Source: a bacterium (GTDB lineage: Bacteria; Krumholzibacteriota; Krumholzibacteriia; LZORAL124-64-63). Taken from it: a DNA stretch of 9,850 nucleotides. The position numbers and the translations under genes were made by a program. Below are positions 1 to 6,222 of this stretch, piece after piece. Under the pieces are notes generated by a model. It worked only from the letters and a program-made list of their open reading frames with translations. It did no database searches and was not told where the DNA came from. Every line of letters starts with the position of its first letter. Position 1 is the stretch's first letter. The stretch is from assembly GCA_030591105.1 (NCBI GenBank), contig JAUVBS010000045.1, forward strand, positions 1 through 9,850, in the 5' to 3' direction.

Positions 1-585
1 GGCGGTCGCTCGAGTCCGGTTTACGCCGACTGCGACGACGACGGTCACCGCGACCTGCTGGTGGGCAACACTGCGGGCCAGCTCCTGCTCTACAGCAACC
101 TGGGAAGCGATGCCGAGCCGGTTTTCTCCGGTTACACCGAGGTGATGGCCGACGATCGGTACATCGACCTGCCGGGTGAGGCCCGCTCGCGGCCGAGCGT
201 GTGCGACTGGAACGACAACGGCCTACTCGACGTGTTGATCGGAGCCGCGGACGGTCTGGTCTATTTCTTCGGGGGCCAGGAAGACCTCAGTGCCGTCCCG
301 CCGCCGGCTCTGACCGGACCGCTCGCCGCATACCCCAACCCCTTCAATCCCCGTGTGAATCTCGCGTTTGCGCTGGCCGAACCTCAGCACGTCGTCCTCG
401 CGGTCTACTCGGTGGCTGGCCACCGGGTTGCCAGGCTGACCAGCGGGATTCTCCCGGCTGGTGAGCAGCTGTTCACCTGGGACGGCCGGGACAGCCGCGG
501 TAATGATCTACCCACCGGCCAGTACATCGTACGCCTGAGCTGGCCCGGAGCAGACGAGCGGCGCAAGATCACACTGCTGCGTTAG
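1..585 (+). CDS. C-terminal part of an FG-GAP/VCBS-repeat surface protein with FlgD-like (secretion-type) C-terminal domain
   Basis: The reading frame is open from base 1, so the 5' end lies outside the window; 194 residues are visible. Two FG-GAP/VCBS-type repeats are present. Each has a calcium-loop-like Asp-rich motif (DCDDDGHRD at visible residues 10-18, DWNDNGLLD at 69-77) followed by a hydrophobic 'D-LLVG/VLIG' strand and a 'G-LLLYSN/G-VYFF' strand, as in beta-propeller blades. From about residue 111 comes YPNPFNP and a FlgD-Ig-like beta sandwich, with 'VYSVAGHRVARL' and 'TWDGRDSRGNDLPTGQYIVRL', ending at a TAG stop. Such domains sit at the C-terminus of secreted or surface proteins in FCB and related phyla, where they resemble type IX sorting domains. 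The role is probably extracellular binding or structure. A catalytic domain could exist upstream, so the full function is unknown. No operon partner is evident; the next gene is 236 bp away. Confidence 0.85.
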   Translation, partial: GGRSSPVYADCDDDGHRDLLVGNTAGQLLLYSNLGSDAEPVFSGYTEVMADDRYIDLPGEARSRPSVCDWNDNGLLDVLIGAADGLVYFFGGQEDLSAVPPPALTGPLAAYPNPFNPRVNLAFALAEPQHVVLAVYSVAGHRVARLTSGILPAGEQLFTWDGRDSRGNDLPTGQYIVRLSWPGADERRKITLLR

Positions 586-821
586 ACCAACCACATTTTG
601 GATGATAGAACTTGTTCGCCACGAACAGGGTCCCCCGGGGGGCCTTCGCGATGGTCGAACCGAGAGGCCAGGCGAGTAAAGACAGACCGTCGTCTCGACG
701 CGAAACTCAACGACTTGCTACTGCCGGCAAGGAATCGACATTCACGCGGCCGTTGTTCTCGTGTTAGCCTGGGCCTCAATCCGATCTTCACGGCACCCTG
801 GACTACGACGGTGCGTTACCC
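586..821. other. Intergenic region without a recognisable gene
   Basis: I see no convincing coding region here. Short frames crossing it are Arg/Ser-rich and match no family I know. Just after the upstream stop lie two GC-rich self-complementary stretches (listed separately). No clear -35/-10 pair stands out before the gene at 822, although its promoter should be here if it is not read through from upstream. Confidence 0.6.
613..644 (+). terminator. Possible hairpin terminator region (weak)
   Basis: A 6-bp stem TGTTCG / CGAACA (613-618 and 622-627) with a 3-nt loop is followed by a GC-rich palindrome centred on CCCCCGGGGG (632-641). It starts 28 bases after the stop of the FG-GAP gene, a sensible place for transcription to end. 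There is no T-tract, so it is not a classical intrinsic terminator, and termination here is inferred. Confidence 0.25.
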
Positions 822-1730
822 ATGTCTGATCCCGCCGGTCACCGTATAGTGCCGAGCCGATTTCTACCGCGATTGCCGTTGCTGATCCTTCTGGGGCTGC
901 TGCTGTCCGGTACGGCATGTTCCCGGGATAGCCAGCGCGGCAGCGCTGCCCGCGACCGCATCGTGGTGCTCAACCTCGCCTCGCCGGCGATCTTGCCCGC
1001 CGCGGTCGTCGACTCCCTCCTGACTGCGGAAGCTGAACTGTCGGTGGCCGAGCGTATGGGCCGCTGGGCGCGGCGCTTCCTCGACGAGCCTCGTGCGGAG
1101 TACCGCTTCGGTCTGGCTCAGGGCGGTTACGTCACCGAAGGACTGCTCGTCGACGACCGGCATCACGATTGCGTGAGCTTGCTGTATCGCACCAGCGAAC
1201 TGGCCCGCGCCGTTGACCACCGCGACGCGTTGGCGGTCGCGTTGGCGACCCGCTTTGCCGATGCCCCTGTCGACTCTCTCGCCGATGCGACCGGCCGCGT
1301 CGACTACGACCGGCCCGAACATCTCGACTTCAGCCTCGATATGATCCGCTCCGGAAACTGGGGATCAGATATCACGGCCACGCTCAGAGGTGCGGTACGC
1401 GACAGCGTCGGCAGCGCCCGTTACCGGGCGGGTAGTTTCGTCTACGTGCCGACCGGTGCGTTGCTACCGGATGAGTTGCAGGAAGGGGACGTCGTCTGGC
1501 TGGTGCTCGATCCGGCTCATTCCGGTGCGCGGCGTCTGCGCGACGAACACGGCCTGGTGATCGGTCACATCGGGCTGGTGATCGTCGTCGGCACCGAGCG
1601 TCGGCTGGTGCACGCGGCCCGCAGTGCGCTACCGGGCTGGTACGCCGGCGGTCGTGTCGAAGAAGTGCCGCTTATGGTCTATCTCGAGCGGGTCGATCGC
1701 TTCGCCGGCGTGGTCGTGACCCGGTTCTGA
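822..1730 (+). CDS. DUF1460-family (NlpC/P60-fold) N-acetylmuramoyl-L-alanine amidase-like protein, exported
   Basis: The product has 302 residues. Residues 12-32 are hydrophobic after Arg-rich flanks and end in SGTAC (Cys33), suggesting an exported protein. It may be a lipoprotein, but the lipobox is poor (Gly rather than Leu at -3). The mature part follows the DUF1460 pattern: a DC motif with likely catalytic Cys117 (HHDCVSLLYR); 'RPEHLDFSLDMIRSGNWGSDIT' (164-185), matching the family's R-HY-DW region; 'YVP...LQEGDVV' (208-225); 'IGHIGLVI' with likely catalytic His249; and 'RLVHAA' (261-266), continuing to a final 'GVVVTRF'. Structurally known relatives have a papain-like fold and are annotated as amidases acting on cell-wall peptides, so periplasmic peptidoglycan hydrolysis or recycling is inferred. 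ATG 822 was chosen; GTG 849 would shorten the n-region, and neither has a clear Shine-Dalgarno. The gene converges on the lipoprotein gene with a 19-bp gap. Confidence 0.75.
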   Translation: MSDPAGHRIVPSRFLPRLPLLILLGLLLSGTACSRDSQRGSAARDRIVVLNLASPAILPAAVVDSLLTAEAELSVAERMGRWARRFLDEPRAEYRFGLAQGGYVTEGLLVDDRHHDCVSLLYRTSELARAVDHRDALAVALATRFADAPVDSLADATGRVDYDRPEHLDFSLDMIRSGNWGSDITATLRGAVRDSVGSARYRAGSFVYVPTGALLPDELQEGDVVWLVLDPAHSGARRLRDEHGLVIGHIGLVIVVGTERRLVHAARSALPGWYAGGRVEEVPLMVYLERVDRFAGVVVTRF

Positions 1731-1734
1731 GCCG

Positions 1735-1751
1735 AGCGGGGCCAAGCCGCT
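1735..1751. terminator. Small hairpin between convergent genes, possible bidirectional terminator
   Basis: AGCGG (1735-1739) can pair with CCGCT (1747-1751) around a 7-nt loop. The hairpin lies in the 19-bp gap between two converging genes and overlaps the lipoprotein stop codon. The stem is only 5 bp and has no T-tract on either strand, so this is a weak call based mainly on position. Confidence 0.25.
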
Positions 1752-3333
1752 AGAACTCGTCGGCCGCGCCAGTCTTTTGAGCGGCGATGGCCGGAGCGGG
1801 CGGGGTGACTGTTATCGTGACGCTCGTCGTGGCCGAGTCGGTGTCGGCGTAGGCCCTCGCCCGTACGATCAACTCGGTGTCCACCGCCACCAACGGCACA
1901 TCCCACAGATAAGTCCAATCCGTCGTGCCGACTGCATGCAGGAGGCCGTCGCCGGTGTCGACCTTGACCGAGTCGACGCTGCCGCCGGCCGGAGCGAGGC
2001 TGGTGCCGCGCACCTGGAACTGGCCGTCGCTGCTGACGACTGCACCGCCAGTCGGCGCGAGAATCGTCACCTCGAGCGACTGGGTCACCAGGATGGCGTA
2101 GTCGTTGAACACTGCCGAGTCGGTCCAGTGGTTGCGGAATTGGCCGTAGACGACATGGGTCCCCGGTTCGTTGCCGATGGTGACCACCACCGTGTCGGCA
2201 TAGGTTTGCCACGGCACGCCGGTGAAATCGGGCGCCTCGGCGAAGCGCATCGAGTGTGCGACGGCGTTGTTCAGGGCGATCAAGGTCGAGGTCGAGACGA
2301 TCCGGTCGGCGGGCAGGTCGAGCTGGAAGCTGGCTCCGGACAGATCGTCGGGTACCGCGGTGTATTCGCTGATGGCACCGAAACCGAAATCGCCGTCGAA
2401 CTCACCGTAGATCGTCTGAGGGTTGATCGTGTCGGCGAGTTGATAGTCGGTGTAGACCGTGTCGGCCGGCAGCCAAGGTTGGGCGGGCAAATCGGCTTCG
2501 TCCGCGGCGAAGCGCATCTGGAGCGCGCCGGGAGCGTCGATGGCCAGGTCGATCAAAGCGGAAGCCACCGTCGGTGGATCGCCGAAGGCGGTAAACGTCG
2601 GATCGAAGTCCACGGTGACCGTCACCTGGGCGGTATCGGAAGCAACACCCATGGTATCGACGATCAGGTAGACCTCCTTGTCTTCGCCGTTGGCGATCGC
2701 CGGTCCCAGATCCCAAGCCACCTCGACCGTGCTGTCGGGGATGGCCGGCAGAACGACCGCGTCGGTGAACGCCGGATTGTCTGCGATACGCATCTGATCA
2801 CCCACGCTGGTCAAGATCGCGAGGGTCGTGTGACGTGAGGGCGCATCGCCACTGCCGTCGCCGACGGTCAAGAACGGCGGGGTCGGTGCTGCTGCGGCGG
2901 TCATATCGGAGTGCAGGGTGATATCACCATCGGCGTTGCGCGCCTGGACGACGAAGTAGTTCGTCGCGTTGGGTACCGGGTCGGCGAAGGTGAAGATCAG
3001 CTGTGGCGCTGCGGTCGCCTCGACCGTGGCGACGAAGGCGAATACACCGTCTGGATCGATGGCGTGCGTGACGTCGTATTCAACGATGTCATAGCCCTCG
3101 AGTTGATTCCAGAACAAGGTCACAGAGTGCTCCGCGGCGGTGTAGATCGCGCGTAAACCGAACGGGTCGTCCGAGCCGGGAACGTTCGGGTCGAACGGGT
3201 TGTTGTACTCCGGTGTGCCGGGTTGGCTGCCGCAGCCGACCAGTATTACCACCACCGATACCAGCAGACCGACCCCCAGCAGACCGATCCTCAGCAGCGT
3301 CGGCAACCGTTTACGATGGTGCGGTGAGCGCAT
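1750..3333 (-). CDS. Large lipoprotein with fibronectin-III/Ig-like domains and degenerate MRF-type repeats
   Basis: The product has 527 residues. A basic n-region (MRSPHHRKR) and hydrophobic segment (13-32) lead to the lipobox L-V-G-C with Cys34, so it should be a lipid-anchored envelope protein. Just after the cysteine comes 'YNNPFDPN...DPFGL' (43-60), typical of surface lipoproteins in FCB-like and related phyla. Residues 60-147 look like a fibronectin-III domain (VTLFWNQ, YDVTHA, NYFVVQARNADG). Residues 155-418 hold three diverged beta-sandwich units with MRIA/MRFA at 181, 273 and 362. Residues 421-510 form a final Ig-like domain (TILAPTGGAVVSSDG...FQVRGTS). No catalytic motif is visible, so binding, adhesion or scaffolding is likely. 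The start has a good ribosome site (GAGG, 7-nt spacing). It lies 22 bp downstream of the PEGA gene, probably in one operon. I know no gene symbol for it. Confidence 0.85.
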   Translation of the reverse strand: MRSPHHRKRLPTLLRIGLLGVGLLVSVVVILVGCGSQPGTPEYNNPFDPNVPGSDDPFGLRAIYTAAEHSVTLFWNQLEGYDIVEYDVTHAIDPDGVFAFVATVEATAAPQLIFTFADPVPNATNYFVVQARNADGDITLHSDMTAAAAPTPPFLTVGDGSGDAPSRHTTLAILTSVGDQMRIADNPAFTDAVVLPAIPDSTVEVAWDLGPAIANGEDKEVYLIVDTMGVASDTAQVTVTVDFDPTFTAFGDPPTVASALIDLAIDAPGALQMRFAADEADLPAQPWLPADTVYTDYQLADTINPQTIYGEFDGDFGFGAISEYTAVPDDLSGASFQLDLPADRIVSTSTLIALNNAVAHSMRFAEAPDFTGVPWQTYADTVVVTIGNEPGTHVVYGQFRNHWTDSAVFNDYAILVTQSLEVTILAPTGGAVVSSDGQFQVRGTSLAPAGGSVDSVKVDTGDGLLHAVGTTDWTYLWDVPLVAVDTELIVRARAYADTDSATTSVTITVTPPAPAIAAQKTGAADEF

Positions 3334-3340
3334 GGCTCTA

Positions 3341-3344
3341 CCTC
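3341..3344 (-). promoter_or_regulatory. Ribosome binding site of the lipoprotein gene
   Basis: GAGG on the minus strand lies 7 nt before the ATG whose first base is 3333. It supports that start, which also gives a proper lipoprotein signal peptide. Confidence 0.6.
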
Positions 3345-3355
3345 GAGCTAGCGGG

Positions 3356-4225
3356 TCAGAAATTCAGTACCAACCCGGCGTGAACACTGTGCCAGGGGCT
3401 CTCGGCCGGCCACGGAACAGCCGGTGTGGCGATCCCTACGACCGGAGGTACCGGGCCCGGCCCGGCGTCGACACTGGGGAAGAAGATCAGCGCATCGATG
3501 ATGCTGACGACGATGGCGCCCGCTGCCACGAGCAGCCCTGTATCGCGCAGCTCCAGAGCCTCTTCCATCTGGCGGTACGCTTCGTCGGCCGCCTCCTGAT
3601 ACTCGGCGATGTCATCGACGTTGATCGCAGTGTCGTATTTGTCTTTGAGCAGCAGGTAGTCCTCGTTGAAATTACTGTACCGCAACTGACCGGCAATGGC
3701 GGCGACTAGACCGGTTGCCTCGACGAGGTTGAAGAAGTAGCCCTTCACCGGTTTGTTCAGGTAGTGCTGCCCCAGTCCGGCGAACAGCAGGTTGCTCGTC
3801 CAGGCGTGCTTGCGGCGGAAGCGGTCGAGACGGACCTTGAAGAAACGTTCGCCATCGGCCGTATCATCGATGACGAGCTGCGTCTTGTACGGTCGGTAAC
3901 CGGACAGTTTCGCCTCGATGCGGTAGAGACCGGGGGCGAGGGTCACAGGAGTGGCGAACGGGAAGGTTCCGACGCTCTGACCCTCGATCGACAGCTCGGC
4001 GCCGGCCGGTCCGGCGAAATAGACGATGGTGCCCAGTTCGGCCGCCGCCGCCGGAGGGGTCAGGACGCACCCCAGCGCCCAGCCAAATGCGCAGCAGAGC
4101 GTCAGAACTGCTACCGCTTTCCGGACCAACACAGCGGTCGGCTCAAGCGATGCAGGCCGCAACGGTAAGGCCGAGCGGCATTGTGCGGAGGAGACTCCGG
4201 TCCGGAGCGTCGGGTAAGCGACCAT
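3356..4225 (-). CDS. PEGA-domain membrane/envelope protein
   Basis: From ATG 4225 the product has 289 residues. A hydrophobic stretch (37-62) ends in PPAAAAEL, a plausible signal-peptidase I site, so the protein is exported or membrane-inserted. Residues 66-120 form a PEGA domain, a small surface beta domain, with 'GAELSIEGQSVGTFPF', 'LAPGLYRIEAKLSGY' and 'Y-TQLVI'. Then comes 'AGLGQHYLNKPVKGYFF' (149-165), as in DUF5683-like envelope proteins, leading into a membrane segment (about 164-178). A charged helical region (183-227), a second membrane segment (about 229-250) and a Pro-rich tail ending HAGLVLNF follow. An in-frame ATG at 4393 is unlikely because the predicted promoter lies downstream of it. 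ATG 4225 has AAGGA 12 nt upstream. GTG 4132 or TTG 4129 would give a more normal signal-peptide n-region. The gene is co-directional with the lipoprotein 22 bp downstream, so a joint envelope role is inferred; the exact function is unknown. Confidence 0.75.
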   Translation of the reverse strand: MVAYPTLRTGVSSAQCRSALPLRPASLEPTAVLVRKAVAVLTLCCAFGWALGCVLTPPAAAAELGTIVYFAGPAGAELSIEGQSVGTFPFATPVTLAPGLYRIEAKLSGYRPYKTQLVIDDTADGERFFKVRLDRFRRKHAWTSNLLFAGLGQHYLNKPVKGYFFNLVEATGLVAAIAGQLRYSNFNEDYLLLKDKYDTAINVDDIAEYQEAADEAYRQMEEALELRDTGLLVAAGAIVVSIIDALIFFPSVDAGPGPVPPVVGIATPAVPWPAESPWHSVHAGLVLNF

Positions 4226-4304
4226 GCCGTTGTGAAATCCTTCGCGGTGGCGGATCAGTCCGGCCCCCCTTGGCGTAAGCCGGCAGCCGGAAGCGACATG
4301 AGTA

Positions 4305-4334
4305 ATTATAGGCGACGATCGCCCCGTAGCGCAA
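4305..4334 (-). promoter_or_regulatory. Sigma70-like promoter for the PEGA gene / lipoprotein pair
   Basis: Read on the minus strand, a perfect TATAAT (-10) lies at 4310-4305, with TTGCGC (-35, 3 of 6 matching TTGACA) at 4334-4329 and an 18-bp spacer. Transcription would start near 4298, leaving a leader of about 70 nt before ATG 4225. This argues that the gene starts at or downstream of 4225. The surrounding DNA is GC-rich, which makes an intact TATAAT stand out. The 177-bp gap to rlmH holds no other gene I can support. Confidence 0.5.
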
Positions 4335-4402
4335 AGGACCAGTTGGGTTAGAGCTCGTTTGAACACCCATGTTCCTACTGCGAGCGCACCCACTGGAGCA
4401 GG

Positions 4403-4837
4403 TCAGTCCCTGTGATAGGGGCGGTTGCGCAGTATACACAGGCCGCGGTAGATCTGTTCCAAAAGCAAGACCTGCGCCATCTCGTGGGTGAGGGTCAGTG
4501 CTGAGAGACGCACGGTCCGGGCGGCGCGCTGGCGGGCCGCGGGTCCGAGGCCGTCGGCGCCGCCGATCAAGAACGCGATCTTGCCGTACCGGCCGAGCAA
4601 GTCGGCCAGCTGGTGCGAAGTAACCTTCTCGCCCCGCTCGTCCAGCGCGATCACCAGCTCGTTGCCGGCAGGGGACCCGAGCTTGCGCAGCATCTCGTGA
4701 CCCTCGCGCGCCGGGCCGGTATCCTTGATCGTGACCACCTCGCACGGCACCATGCCGCCACAACGCTTGAGGTAGTCCTCGGCCAGGGCGGCCAGCGACT
4801 TGTTCTTCAGCTTGCCCACTGCGACGATCCGGATCAT
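4403..4837 (-). CDS. rlmH: 23S rRNA (pseudouridine(1915)-N3)-methyltransferase RlmH
   Basis: The product has 144 residues, close to the usual ~155. RlmH is a dimeric SPOUT-fold enzyme that uses S-adenosylmethionine to methylate N3 of pseudouridine 1915 in helix 69 of 23S rRNA on assembled 70S ribosomes. Family marks are clear: N-terminal MIRIVAVGKLK; 'ELVIALDERGE' (60-70); the SAM-binding knot loop IGGADGL (91-97); 'LSALTLTHEMAQVLLLEQIYR' (111-131); and the C-terminal PYHRD (140-144). The frame stays open a further 48 codons upstream, but that part is Arg/Pro-rich and foreign to the family. ATG 4837 puts the methionine right at the conserved start. No strong Shine-Dalgarno is visible. The gene is divergent from nuoA and probably monocistronic or loosely linked to the PEGA gene downstream, which has its own promoter. 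Confidence 0.95.
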   Translation of the reverse strand: MIRIVAVGKLKNKSLAALAEDYLKRCGGMVPCEVVTIKDTGPAREGHEMLRKLGSPAGNELVIALDERGEKVTSHQLADLLGRYGKIAFLIGGADGLGPAARQRAARTVRLSALTLTHEMAQVLLLEQIYRGLCILRNRPYHRD

Positions 4838-4989
4838 GGACCCGGTGTAACGATTTTGCCGGCGAAGATCAACTCCAAAACCGCAGCGTCCGTCTCGCCT
4901 GGGTGCCGCGGGTACCGTTGCGCCGGGGTCCGGAGCGGCTCCGTGGTCGGTCCTTCGTCTCGGCACGGCTCGCGGGCGCATAATCCAGG

Positions 4990-5018
4990 TTGACAGGCCG
5001 GCCCTCTCCTTATGTTAT
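4990..5018 (+). promoter_or_regulatory. Sigma70-like promoter of the nuo operon
   Basis: A perfect -35 box TTGACA (4990-4995) is followed after 17 bp by TGTTAT (5013-5018, 4 of 6 matching TATAAT). Transcription would start near 5025, about 60 nt before the chosen nuoA start. It is the best promoter match I found in the window and sits directly ahead of the first gene of a long operon. It also means that the in-frame TTG at 4990 is part of the -35 box and not the nuoA start. Confidence 0.6.
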
Positions 5019-5085
5019 TGGTCGCAGCTTATGCCGGCTGCGGCCCACTCCGGTGGCGATCCGCGCGTATCAGACACTCAACGAA

Positions 5086-5601
5086 ATGCTTGGGTTGCCC
5101 ATGAGCTCGATGCTTCCGCTAGCGGCCGTTGGTTCCGGTGTGCTCACGCACTTCACTACGGTTTTTATATTCGTCCTCTTCGGTATCTTTTTTGCCGCGC
5201 TCGCCCTCGGGGTCGCGCGCCTGGTACGTCCCAACAATCCGAATCCCAACAAGCTGACCACATACGAGTGCGGTGAGCTGCCCCGCGGTTCGTCGTGGGT
5301 CAGGTTCAACGTCCGTTTCTACCTGATCGCGCTGTTCTTCATCGTGTTCGACGTCGAGGTGATCTTCCTCTTCCCCTGGGCAGTGGTCTTCAAGCAGCTC
5401 TTCCCGCACCCGCAACTCGGGCCACTGGTATTCTGGGAGATGGTCCTCTTCTTGGCGATTCTGACGGTGGGGTTGGCTTACGTCTGGGGCAAGGGCGATC
5501 TGGACTGGGTCAAGAAGCTGATCGAGCGTGAACCGGCCGCCGGCGAACCTGCTGCCGGCGAGTCTGCCACCGGCGAGCTCGAGGAGGTGACGAGCCGATG
5601 A
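5086..5601 (+). CDS. nuoA: NADH-quinone oxidoreductase subunit A
   Basis: From ATG 5086 the product has 171 residues. NuoA (ND3) is a three-helix membrane subunit of complex I at the junction of the peripheral and membrane arms, near the quinone site. Visible here are helix 1 (about 20-47), the loop with YECGELP and conserved Cys62, helix 2 with [12 protein letters not shown] (88-99, acidic Asp89 and Glu91) and helix 3 (about 113-135). After the family's usual end comes a Glu/Ala/Gly tail with a three-fold repeat (148-164), which is unusual. Start choice is uncertain: ATG 5101, ATG 5110 and GTG 5053 are in frame and none has a clear Shine-Dalgarno; TTG 4990 is excluded by the promoter. The stop overlaps the nuoB start by 4 bp (ATGA), implying translational coupling. 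It is the first gene of nuoABCDHI. Confidence 0.93.
   Translation: MLGLPMSSMLPLAAVGSGVLTHFTTVFIFVLFGIFFAALALGVARLVRPNNPNPNKLTTYECGELPRGSSWVRFNVRFYLIALFFIVFDVEVIFLFPWAVVFKQLFPHPQLGPLVFWEMVLFLAILTVGLAYVWGKGDLDWVKKLIEREPAAGEPAAGESATGELEEVTSR
5530..5574 (+). repeat. Three 15-bp coding repeats in the nuoA 3' end
   Basis: Three tandem 15-bp units (5530-5544, 5545-5559, 5560-5574) encode [10 protein letters not shown] and ESATG. They lie in frame at the C-terminus of NuoA, after the last membrane helix. The third unit has diverged. This looks like a local in-frame duplication that lengthened a flexible tail. Confidence 0.7.
5582..5590 (+). promoter_or_regulatory. Strong ribosome binding site of nuoB
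   Basis: AGGAGGTGA, an almost complete anti-Shine-Dalgarno match, lies inside the end of nuoA with 7 nt to the nuoB ATG. It fixes the nuoB start and supports coupled translation across the ATGA overlap. Confidence 0.8.
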
Positions 5602-6212
5602 GCACCGAGAGCACGACCCCGCCAGCCGGCTACGATCCTCAGCGCGAACACATGCTCGACTTCGACGTCGATCAACAGCTACAAAAAGTCATCGATACCG
5701 AGGACAAGAACTTCATCCTGACCTCTCTGGACGAGGTTTTCAACTGGGCACGGCTCTCGAGTCTGTGGCCGGTGACCTTCGGTCTGGCCTGTTGCGCCAT
5801 CGAGATGATGGCCTGCAGCGCCACGCGTTACGACATCGACCGTTTCGGCGCCGGCGCTTTCCGGGCCTCGCCACGCCAGGCGGACCTGATGATCGTCTCG
5901 GGTACCGTGACGGCCAAGATGGCCCGGCGTTTGAAGCTGATCTACGACCAGATGCCCGAACCGAAGTGGGTGGTCGCCATGGGTAGCTGCGCCATCGGCG
6001 GCGGTCCGTACTTCAAGTACGGCTATCACGTGGTCAAGGGGGTCGATCTGCTGGTGCCGGTCGATGTCTATATCCCCGGTTGCCCGCCGCGGCCCGAGGT
6101 GCTGCTCGACGGGTTGATGCGGCTGCAGGACAAGATCCGTGGTCGCAAGGGTAAGTTTCGCCCACCCAAGTGGGTAGCTAATTACGCCAAGAAGATTCCC
6201 TATCGGAAGTAA
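5598..6212 (+). CDS. nuoB: NADH-quinone oxidoreductase subunit B
   Basis: The product has 204 residues. NuoB (PSST) carries the [4Fe-4S] cluster N2, the last electron carrier before quinone, at the base of the peripheral arm. The four ligands are all present: tandem Cys65-Cys66 in '[10 protein letters not shown]', Cys131 in 'MGSCAIGGG' and Cys162 in 'PGCPPRPE'. Also conserved are '[14 protein letters not shown]', 'R-D--RFG---R-SPRQAD-MIV-GT-T-KM' and '[16 protein letters not shown]'. The N-terminus is about 35 residues longer than the conserved core and polar, as in many bacteria. It starts within the nuoA stop (4-bp overlap) after a very strong ribosome site, and nuoC follows after 10 bp. 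Confidence 0.97.
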   Translation: MSTESTTPPAGYDPQREHMLDFDVDQQLQKVIDTEDKNFILTSLDEVFNWARLSSLWPVTFGLACCAIEMMACSATRYDIDRFGAGAFRASPRQADLMIVSGTVTAKMARRLKLIYDQMPEPKWVVAMGSCAIGGGPYFKYGYHVVKGVDLLVPVDVYIPGCPPRPEVLLDGLMRLQDKIRGRKGKFRPPKWVANYAKKIPYRK

Positions 6213-6222
6213 GGTCGCGGTC

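Noticed and set aside
864..1322. A 152-codon minus-strand frame within the DUF1460 gene
   Set aside because: The plus-strand frame shows clear family motifs; the opposite frame is Arg/Gln/Gly-rich with no recognisable domain.
1777..2838. A 353-codon open frame on the + strand opposite the lipoprotein gene
   Set aside because: It is antisense to a well-supported lipoprotein, is Gly/Arg/Val/Asp-rich with no family motif or ribosome site, and is explained by high GC removing stop codons.
4270..4283. The 14-mer TTGGCGTAAGCCGG occurs here and again at 9218-9231 within nuoI
   Set aside because: One copy is coding and the other is in a leader; with no further copies and GC-biased DNA this is compatible with chance.
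4355..4375. GAACA-CCCA-TGTTC hairpin and a GTTCAAA-like T-loop sequence on the minus strand, suggesting a tRNA or terminator
   Set aside because: No acceptor, D or anticodon stems could be laid out around it, and the 5-bp stem has no T-tract.
4143..4763. A 206-codon minus-strand frame overlapping rlmH
   Set aside because: It is Arg/Gly/Pro-rich and out of frame with rlmH, which has all its family motifs in the same place.
5031..5276. An ATG-started 81-codon frame just after the nuo promoter
   Set aside because: It is out of frame with NuoA, whose conserved helices and YECGE motif lie in the other frame over the same bases.
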